From: an uncultured Paenibacillaceae bacterium
GTDB lineage: Bacteria; Bacillota; Bacilli; Paenibacillales; CALAME01
DNA length: 6,893 nt
Assembly (NCBI GenBank): GCA_937983035.1
Contig: CALKAN010000209.1
Span: 1-6,893 of the forward strand
Direction of reading: 5' to 3'
Shown here: positions 1 through 4,499 of the stretch, one piece after another
How positions within the stretch are numbered: position 1 is the first letter of the stretch
How the letters are laid out: the number at the start of each line of letters is the position of its first letter
Notes under the pieces: model-generated
Seen by the model: the letters and a program-made list of their open reading frames with translations, nothing else
Told to the model about the DNA's origin: nothing
The model's database searches: none
Program-made: the position numbers and the translations under genes

Positions 1-744
1 TTTTGATTGACGATCCACTTCAATTACCGCAGGGTGCGCAGCAACTTGGTCCAATTTCGCATCGATCCAAATCCGCGCCCAACGCTGCACGATTTCGTCT
101 TTATCGTAAGTGCCTGCCAGTTTTCCTTGATGCAAGACACAAATATAGTCGCATAATGACTTCACGTCATCCGCTGCGTGGGTGCTCATAATCAGCGTAT
201 GCTCACTGTCTTCATCCAAAAAATTCGTTAAGTCTTCCTTAATCTTGCGCTGAGAAATCATGTCCACGCCGGCTGTCGGCTCATCCAACAGCAGCAATTT
301 CGGCGCATGAGACAACGCGATCGCGATTTCCACTTTCTTCTGCGTGCCCGTGGAACATTTGTTGTAGCGCTGCGCAAGATCAATATCATAACGTTTCGCC
401 AAAGCGGCAAATCGGTCATGATTCCAATTCGCATGCCAATAGGCGCAAAATCGAGCGATTTCGTTAATCGTCAGTTGCCCCAATCCTTGAAACTGGCCTC
501 CTGCATATCCGATCCATTGCTTAAGCTTCGTTTCATGCTCGTTGGCGTCCATGCCGAATATTTCAATTGTCCCTTCGTCTTCGCGAATCAATTTCATTAA
601 CATGCGAAAAAATGTCGTTTTCCCTGAACCGTTCGGACCGACGACAGCGGTGGCAGTTCCTTTTTCTGCCGTAAATTGCACGGGTCCGAATTGAAATTTT
701 TTGAAAGATTTCGTTAATCTTTCAACATGAACGGCTGCATCCAT
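1..744 (-). CDS. ABC transporter ATP-binding protein, C-terminus cut by window edge
   Basis: This is the nucleotide-binding subunit of an ABC transporter, a cytoplasmic ATPase that would power the membrane partner encoded at 1187-1945. I translated it by hand: 248 codons are visible from ATG at 744 and the frame stays open to base 1, so the C-terminus lies outside the window. Walker A is GPNGSGKTT at residues 36-44, Walker B with catalytic Glu is LLLLDEP at about 150-156, the D-loop is AGVD (158-161) and the switch His is in STHAADD (187-193). The signature motif is divergent, STGTQKK (131-137) instead of LSGGQ. Such divergence is usual in the YtrB/BcrA-like group that pairs with small ABC-2 permeases. 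A strong TAAGGAGGG at 751-759 supports the start. The gene lies 37 bases after the GntR regulator and is probably the fourth gene of the operon. The substrate cannot be told from sequence. Confidence 0.93.
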   Translation of the reverse strand, partial: MDAAVHVERLTKSFKKFQFGPVQFTAEKGTATAVVGPNGSGKTTFFRMLMKLIREDEGTIEIFGMDANEHETKLKQWIGYAGGQFQGLGQLTINEIARFCAYWHANWNHDRFAALAKRYDIDLAQRYNKCSTGTQKKVEIAIALSHAPKLLLLDEPTAGVDMISQRKIKEDLTNFLDEDSEHTLIMSTHAADDVKSLCDYICVLHQGKLAGTYDKDEIVQRWARIWIDAKLDQVAAHPAVIEVDRQSK

Positions 745-781
745 TATTCGCCCTCCTTACAATTTCTCGTTGCCATCCGCT

Positions 782-1171
782 TTATTGATTATGTTCTTTT
801 AATGCCAGCTCGAACAGTTTGCGCATTTCATCATCCGTGCATCCGATCTGTTTTCCTTGTTCCACGGCTTTTCGAAATGCGTCATGCACGATCTGCATTT
901 TCAATTCTTGTTCTGCTTCCCGGTCTGTCTGACTGACAAACGTCCCTTTTCCTTGCACCGTTTTAATAAAACCTTCATTTTCCAAGTTCTGATAAGCTCT
1001 CCTCGTGGTGATCACGCTGCAGCCCAAATCATTGGAAAGAGCTCGTATAGACGGCAAAAGCGTGCCAGGCGCAAGATGCCCGCCTACAATGAGCATCTTG
1101 ATCTGTTGTTCAATTTGATGATAAATCGGCACCTTGCTGTCTTCTGTTATGCGAATAGGCAATTTCATCAT
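782..1171 (-). CDS. GntR-family transcriptional regulator, YtrA subfamily
   Basis: This 129-residue protein is a DNA-binding repressor. An N-terminal winged helix-turn-helix spans about residues 14-80, with the hallmark LPSIRALSNDLG (39-50), the recognition helix around TTRRAYQNLENEGF (55-68) and the wing QGKGTFV (73-79). Only about 50 residues follow, forming a short helical tail. This matches the YtrA subfamily, the smallest GntR proteins, which lack a large ligand-binding domain and typically control ABC transporter operons. The start is ATG at 1171, preceded by GGAAGGA at suitable spacing; a second ATG follows directly. It sits between the permease (15 bases upstream) and the ATPase (37 bases downstream), although YtrA-type regulators are usually the first gene. 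I infer that it binds the inverted repeat at 2534-2569 and controls its own operon. Confidence 0.95.
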   Translation of the reverse strand: MMKLPIRITEDSKVPIYHQIEQQIKMLIVGGHLAPGTLLPSIRALSNDLGCSVITTRRAYQNLENEGFIKTVQGKGTFVSQTDREAEQELKMQIVHDAFRKAVEQGKQIGCTDDEMRKLFELALKEHNQ

Positions 1172-1186
1172 TACGATTCCTTCCTG

Positions 1187-1945
1187 CTATGCATAATCTC
1201 TTTTTTTCAACCGATAATGCAGCGCCTGTTTCCAGCCGTACATTCCGATAACGCCGGCCAACAATGACAAAGCGACAGCTTTCCAGCTCCACTTATCCAA
1301 AAACAGCAGACTCCATTCCACGGCGCTTTTCCCGGAATATGAATGAATCAGCACGATCGAGATGACTATGATGATGATGAAAATGCACGGAAGAATAAAA
1401 AACAGCCGGCTGTTCAACCCAAATTCGATAAACGAATTAAATCCGGAGAGAGCAAGCGCGTAACCGAACCAAAAAAGAGCAAATATGATAAATTGCTTTC
1501 CAGTATAAACGTCTTGCGGCAAATGCAGCGAATGCAGCTTCAATATGAGATAAATAACGGTATAAAAAACAAATGAAACGAACGCTAAAACCATCAACGT
1601 AAAGATGATTCGGCTTTTAGATATCACTTCCAAAGAGATGGGCATCACCCGATATGCGGCCATCCGCTTGGTGAAAGGATCCTCACTCAACGTGCTGAAG
1701 CTTAAATAAGGCTTCGACATGAACAATGCGGCAAAAGAAGGCGTTACGCCTAAAAAAAGCAAATCCAGCACAAAAGGATAGAAATAAAGATCCGGATTGT
1801 CAAGAAATTGAATCAACCTGACAAGCGCTTCTGCAGCGGCCGATGCCAAGATCACCGCCGCGAACGTTGTCGCCAGCAAGGCCGGCCATTGGAATCTTAA
1901 CTCTCGATATGCCAACCAGCAAGAATCTTTCCACATTTCAATCAA
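1187..1945 (-). CDS. ABC-2-type permease subunit, six predicted membrane helices
   Basis: This is an integral membrane protein of 252 residues with hydrophobic segments at roughly 20-42, 57-76, 112-136, 151-173, 180-202 and 221-238. There is a positively charged start and a basic C-terminal tail (YRLKKRD). Length and topology fit the membrane half of a BcrB/YtrC-like ABC-2 exporter, and it is the obvious partner of the ATPase at 1-744. I see no sequence motif that identifies a substrate. The start is TTG at 1945, because AAAGGAAA at 1953-1960 lies 7 bases before it. The in-frame ATG at 1936 (residue 4) would be too far from that site. The stop codon at 1187 lies directly before the ribosome binding site of the GntR gene, so the two are co-transcribed and probably translationally close. 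The upstream gene ends 63 bases earlier without a terminator. Confidence 0.88.
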   Translation of the reverse strand: MIEMWKDSCWLAYRELRFQWPALLATTFAAVILASAAAEALVRLIQFLDNPDLYFYPFVLDLLFLGVTPSFAALFMSKPYLSFSTLSEDPFTKRMAAYRVMPISLEVISKSRIIFTLMVLAFVSFVFYTVIYLILKLHSLHLPQDVYTGKQFIIFALFWFGYALALSGFNSFIEFGLNSRLFFILPCIFIIIIVISIVLIHSYSGKSAVEWSLLFLDKWSWKAVALSLLAGVIGMYGWKQALHYRLKKRDYA

Positions 1946-1952
1946 ACCACAC

Positions 1953-1960
1953 TTTCCTTT
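1953..1960 (-). promoter_or_regulatory. Ribosome binding site that selects a TTG start for the permease
   Basis: On the minus strand the site reads AAAGGAAA and ends 7 bases before TTG at 1945. The nearest ATG (1936) is 16 bases away, so the rarer TTG start is preferred. Confidence 0.6.
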
Positions 1961-1986
1961 ATATCGATTGCGGACGTAAAATGCAA
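1958..1986 (-). promoter_or_regulatory. Possible second promoter before the permease (TTGCAT-N17-TATAAA)
   Basis: The minus strand carries TTGCAT (1981-1986), 17 bases, then TATAAA (1958-1963). The -35 hexamer matches consensus only in TTG, but it is identical to that of the promoter at 2561-2589. Both spacers also contain GCAATCGA, which extends to the shared 9-mer GCAATCGAT. Against a real promoter, transcription would begin after the permease ribosome binding site, leaving almost no leader. It may be a decayed or duplicated regulatory element rather than an active start. Confidence 0.25.
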
Positions 1987-2008
1987 GAACAGCGATATTG
2001 ATTTGCGC

Positions 2009-2509
2009 TTATGATCTTGCCGCAAAAAAGCGTTCCAAGATCGGATTTTCAACATTGAAGACATCTAATCCCAAGTAACCGAGCACGGCAAAGACAGCCC
2101 CCCACGCGATCAAGCTGATTCCCATCCAAACCGCTGTCGCATGCTTCTTTCCGCCCAGCATCACGCTCATAAATGCCGTCAAATGGCTGCCGACAAAGAA
2201 CGGACCGATGACGGCCAATCCGGGCAAGCCGTATTTTTGCCAAATTTTTTGCGCTCTCATGCTTCGTTTATCAGATGTTTCGCCTTTAGCTTTCCGTCTA
2301 TTATGGCGCCATTGTTTTATTTGGTCAATAAACAGAATGATCAGCAGCACCGTGGCAAAGTTGCCGGCCAATGCGAGCAAAAATACCGGAACTGGGGATA
2401 ATCCTGCCAAAATAGCCACAGGGATCACCAGGACGGCTTCAATAAAAGGCACCGCTCCGAGCAAAAATACGACAATATAAGCCCATAATAATTCCAAAAC
2501 ATTCTCCAT
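2009..2509 (-). CDS. Small multidrug-export-family membrane protein (COG2426-like)
   Basis: This 166-residue membrane protein resembles the family annotated 'small multi-drug export protein' (Sm_multidrug_ex). The substrate and transport activity of that family are poorly established despite the name. Recognisable family features are the N-terminal VPFIEAVLVIPVAILAGLSP (residues 20-39) with a conserved-looking acidic residue in the membrane, the basic cytoplasmic loop around QWRHNRRKAKG (66-76), and KYGLPGLAVIGPFFVGSHLT (92-111). I count about five hydrophobic segments. The start is ATG at 2509, because the upstream in-frame GTG at 2518 is part of the ribosome binding site AGAGGTG. It is the first gene behind the palindrome-bearing promoter at 2534-2589, and the ABC permease follows 63 bases later. 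It is therefore probably regulated and co-expressed with the ABC exporter. Confidence 0.9.
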   Translation of the reverse strand: MENVLELLWAYIVVFLLGAVPFIEAVLVIPVAILAGLSPVPVFLLALAGNFATVLLIILFIDQIKQWRHNRRKAKGETSDKRSMRAQKIWQKYGLPGLAVIGPFFVGSHLTAFMSVMLGGKKHATAVWMGISLIAWGAVFAVLGYLGLDVFNVENPILERFFAARS

Positions 2510-2515
2510 TGCAAT

Positions 2516-2521
2516 CACCTC
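2516..2521 (-). promoter_or_regulatory. Ribosome binding site deciding the ATG start at 2509
   Basis: The minus strand reads GAGGTG, 6 bases before ATG at 2509. The in-frame GTG at 2518 is embedded in this site and so is unlikely to be the true start. Confidence 0.75.
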
Positions 2522-2533
2522 TTCATCAAAATG

Positions 2534-2569
2534 TGTTAAAGTGTGTATGTTGATATATACACTATAACA
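2534..2569. promoter_or_regulatory. 36-bp inverted repeat, likely operator for the YtrA-type GntR regulator
   Basis: The plus strand starts TGTTAAAGTGTGTATG and ends TATATACACTATAACA around a centre between 2551 and 2552. Fourteen of the 18 base pairs are symmetric, and the outer 14 positions of each arm match at 12. The core AGTGT-N14-ACACT is close to the operator I recall for Bacillus subtilis YtrA (AGTGTA-N13-TACACT, about one base longer). The repeat covers the -10 box and presumed start site of the promoter at 2561-2589, so a bound dimer would block transcription. The likely ligand is the GntR protein of the same operon (782-1171). The link to that regulator is inference; the symmetry is directly visible. 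Confidence 0.75.
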
Positions 2570-2589
2570 TCGATTGCAGCGTTATGCAA
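2561..2589 (-). promoter_or_regulatory. Sigma-A-like promoter of the export operon (TTGCAT-N17-TATAGT)
   Basis: On the minus strand -35 is TTGCAT (2584-2589) and -10 is TATAGT (2561-2566, five of six consensus positions), with the optimal 17-base spacer. The weak -35 half and the operator overlying the -10 suit a tightly repressed promoter. The predicted leader to the ATG at 2509 is about 45 bases. Confidence 0.6.
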
Positions 2590-2590
2590 C

Positions 2591-2620
2591 AAAAAAACCT
2601 CCTGATCAAAGCAGGAGGTT
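2591..2620 (-). terminator. Rho-independent terminator of the lipoprotein gene
   Basis: On the minus strand AACCTCCTG (2612-2620) pairs perfectly with CAGGAGGTT (2596-2604) around a 7-base loop and is followed by a T tract (2591-2597). It begins 25 bases after the lipoprotein stop codon. It ends next to the -35 box of the following operon, so it insulates that operon from read-through. Confidence 0.92.
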
Positions 2621-2645
2621 CGTCATGCGAACATGTTTCAATGCA

Positions 2646-3362
2646 TTAAATCAATATTTCGATGTCGCTGTTTTCTTTCAGCACATTGACTAGTTCAATC
2701 AGTTTCGCTTCCATGTCCTGAAATTGAATCATTTCACGAATCAATTCTTCGACTTCTTCAAAGCTGGGGCTGTCTTCTCCCCCGCCGAAGAACTGATCAT
2801 AATAGTTCTGCACTTCTTCATTCGAAACTTCACTTTTTTCGATTTCGTTCTCGATATATTTTTCAATCATCAAATCTTCCCGAATTTGCAGTTCCAGTTC
2901 TTCCATCGTCAAATTGCTTTGCTCCAGCGCCGTTTGAAATGCTTGTTCATTCTCGAACTGACTCTTAATATTTTTCAGTTCTTCCTGAACTTCATTATCT
3001 TGCACTTCATAACCTTTATTCGCTGCATCCTGAACAAGCAGTTTGTTGCCGATGACAATTTCCAGCGCCTGCTCTTTTATCATAGACTGCACTTGCTCAT
3101 CGTTAATATTTTGTCCGTATTGGATCATGTCCATCAACACGAAATCATACACGCTGTTATAGGCGCTGCCAAGCAGAGCTTCGCCGTTCACATGCGCGAC
3201 CACTTCATCATCCGCTACAGGACTTGCTGCAGGCGCTTGTCCTTCTTCACTAGCAGGCGGCTGATCCGTTGAACCCGTGCTCGCATCATCATTCCCTCCG
3301 CAAGCTGCCAATGCCAGCGCGATCATCAATGCCGTCCCAAGCGTCAACCATCTTCGAAGCAT
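2646..3362 (-). CDS. SurA/PrsA-type N-terminal-domain lipoprotein without a parvulin domain
   Basis: This 238-residue exported lipoprotein probably acts as a chaperone on the outer face of the membrane. The signal peptide is MLRRW plus a hydrophobic stretch ending LALAAC, giving a lipobox with Cys21 as the lipidated residue. A Ser/Pro/Ala/Gln-rich linker runs to about 50. The folded part starts at VAHVNGEALL (55-64) and continues as acidic helices, as in the SurA_N / PrsA foldase family. The C-terminal AKLIELVNVLKENSDIEILI (219-238) resembles the PrsA tail. Between the two halves there is only a short loop (GGGEDSPS, 193-200) where PrsA would carry a peptidyl-prolyl isomerase domain of about 90-100 residues, so catalysis of proline isomerisation is not expected. 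The start is ATG at 3362, 8 bases after AAAGGAG (3371-3377); upstream in-frame ATGs lack a site. It has its own promoter and terminator and is probably monocistronic. Confidence 0.92.
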   Translation of the reverse strand: MLRRWLTLGTALMIALALAACGGNDDASTGSTDQPPASEEGQAPAASPVADDEVVAHVNGEALLGSAYNSVYDFVLMDMIQYGQNINDEQVQSMIKEQALEIVIGNKLLVQDAANKGYEVQDNEVQEELKNIKSQFENEQAFQTALEQSNLTMEELELQIREDLMIEKYIENEIEKSEVSNEEVQNYYDQFFGGGEDSPSFEEVEELIREMIQFQDMEAKLIELVNVLKENSDIEILI

Positions 3363-3370
3363 CCAAACAT

Positions 3371-3377
3371 CTCCTTT
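3371..3377 (-). promoter_or_regulatory. Ribosome binding site selecting the lipoprotein start
   Basis: AAAGGAG on the minus strand lies 8 bases before ATG at 3362. A longer reading frame from 3398 exists, but using the start at 3362 puts the basic signal-peptide residues (LRRW) right at the N-terminus. Confidence 0.8.
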
Positions 3378-3403
3378 AAGTTCAATTTCCATTAACAAGC
3401 CTT

Positions 3404-3432
3404 TCTATAGTGAAACATATCTGCTTGTTCAA
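3404..3432 (-). promoter_or_regulatory. Candidate sigma-A promoter of the lipoprotein gene (TTGAAC-N17-TATAGA)
   Basis: The minus strand has TTGAAC at 3427-3432 and TATAGA at 3404-3409, each matching four of six consensus positions, with a 17-base spacer. The leader to ATG at 3362 would be about 35 bases and includes the ribosome binding site. Confidence 0.5.
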
Positions 3433-3931
3433 TTCAACTTTAAATTTATCATTTTTCATTCATGCATTCGCTGGAATATACTGATAAATTTCAATTCGGC
3501 TGTCAACTCATGTAAAATGGAGTCAAGTGATGCATGCTGCTCCTCATCAAATAAGAAGAAACTGATCGTTCTCTTCATGTGACAATGACGGGAACATCTG
3601 ATGAAAGATGTTGAAATGGCTCTATGCCCGCTGTCTTGGATTTAACCATCCATTTTAATGCAGAACTTAATGTATAATAACAGCCGAAACTAATTATCAC
3701 TAGACATAATTCAATAACAGCCAACACTAAAAATTGCTGGCCGATGAAGCACAGCATTCATGAAATGGAACAATATCACCTTAATGTTGAGATCTCATAT
3801 GCATGGCATCATCACTTGATCTCATTTTTTTACAAAAACATATATTTCCCAGGAAATTGTCGCAAGGAATCGAACGAAAACAGACAATGTTTAATGATGT
3901 TAACCATTTCTTATGAAGGTGATGATTCAAA
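3433..3931. other. Long AT-rich intergenic region between divergent genes
   Basis: About 500 bases separate the lipoprotein promoter from thpR and hold no gene I can support. Two minus-strand reading frames occur: 60 codons at 3575-3757 with a hydrophobic start, and 40 codons at 3456-3578. They overlap by ATGA, but neither has a ribosome binding site or a recognisable product. Other visible structures are a hairpin AACATCT/AGATGTT (3593-3612), a 10-base direct repeat AATAACAGCC (3676-3685 and 3713-3722), and the T-tailed hairpin listed separately at 3788-3831. A plus-strand TTGATC (3816-3821), N19, TATATT (3841-3846) is a weak candidate for the thpR promoter. The region could be the remains of a lost gene. 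Confidence 0.5.
3788..3831 (+). terminator. Possible T-tailed hairpin upstream of thpR
   Basis: TGAGATC (3788-3794) pairs with GATCTCA (3818-3824), enclosing a smaller ATGC/GCAT hairpin (3799-3809), and seven T residues follow at 3825-3831. The geometry resembles a factor-independent terminator or attenuator. The outer loop is long, however, and no gene or clear promoter lies upstream on this strand, so it may be chance. Confidence 0.3.
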
Positions 3932-4483
3932 ATGAACAATATTCGTTATTTTATAGGCATCCCTCTAAACCGTGCCGTTCGAAATCAAATCAATGATTTT
4001 GCCGAAAAAAAGAAAATGCAATGGGCGTTTGCAAAATGGACGCATCCGCAAGACTATCATATCACCCTTGCATTTTTAGGCGACTTAGATATGAAACAAG
4101 CAGAAATCGTTCGACAAACTCTTTCAACCGCTTCTTTAGCGTGCCGTCCATTCGAATTGGAGACAGATCAATGGGGATCGTTCGGCCTTTCTCAGAAGCC
4201 CTCCATTCTTTGGGCCGGCGTCAAACGATCAACAGAGTTAGACCGCTTGCATAAAGAAGTTTGGAAAACGATCGCACCGCTCGGATTCGAACCTGAACGC
4301 AGGCCGTTCAGACCCCATATTACGGTTGCCCGCCGTTCAAAAGGAACGACCGCGCAAGAAATCGTTGAAGAACAAAATTATCCTAAGCTTTCATGGCAAG
4401 CAAATCATGCCGTGTTATTTCAAACCCATTTTGGACGCCGTCCCGCCTATGAAACGGTGTTAACCATTCCATTTCAGGAATGA
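3932..4483 (+). CDS. thpR: RNA 2',3'-cyclic phosphodiesterase (2'-5' RNA ligase family)
   Basis: This 183-residue protein belongs to the 2H phosphoesterase superfamily. These cytoplasmic enzymes open 2',3'-cyclic phosphate ends of RNA to 2'-phosphates and can join tRNA halves through 2'-5' bonds in vitro. Both catalytic HxTx motifs are present: HITL at residues 43-46, followed by AFLG, and HITV at 129-132, preceded by RPFRP and followed by ARR. The N-terminal RYFIGIPL and the length of about 180 are normal for ThpR, so the gene appears intact. The start is ATG at 3932 with AAGGTGA roughly 10 bases upstream, a moderate site. It stands alone on the plus strand and converges with the 613-codon gene, with only 16 bases between stop codons and no clear terminator. 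The physiological substrate in bacteria is not well defined. Confidence 0.95.
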   Translation: MNNIRYFIGIPLNRAVRNQINDFAEKKKMQWAFAKWTHPQDYHITLAFLGDLDMKQAEIVRQTLSTASLACRPFELETDQWGSFGLSQKPSILWAGVKRSTELDRLHKEVWKTIAPLGFEPERRPFRPHITVARRSKGTTAQEIVEEQNYPKLSWQANHAVLFQTHFGRRPAYETVLTIPFQE

Positions 4484-4499
4484 TGAGATCGTCAATGAT

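Noticed and set aside
1343..1576. Plus-strand 77-codon frame rich in Lys, Asp and Arg
   Set aside because: It lies antisense inside the clear permease gene, and its composition reflects the reverse strand of hydrophobic codons.
2724..3272. Plus-strand 182-codon frame rich in Phe and Ile
   Set aside because: It is the antisense shadow of the acidic, Glu-rich lipoprotein; Phe and Leu come from reversed Glu and Gln codons.
3676..3722. Ten-base direct repeat AATAACAGCC as an attachment site or insertion scar
   Set aside because: There is no integrase, terminal inverted repeat or boundary between the copies, which lie only 27 bases apart; chance is likely in AT-rich DNA.
3744..3935. Plus-strand 63-codon frame directly before thpR, overlapping its start by ATGA
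   Set aside because: There is no ribosome binding site, its composition is not protein-like, and the ATGA overlap alone is weak evidence.
4465..4482. Hairpin CATTCC/GGAATG at the end of thpR as a shared terminator
   Set aside because: The stem has only six base pairs, it lies inside the coding sequence, and no T tract follows directly on either strand.
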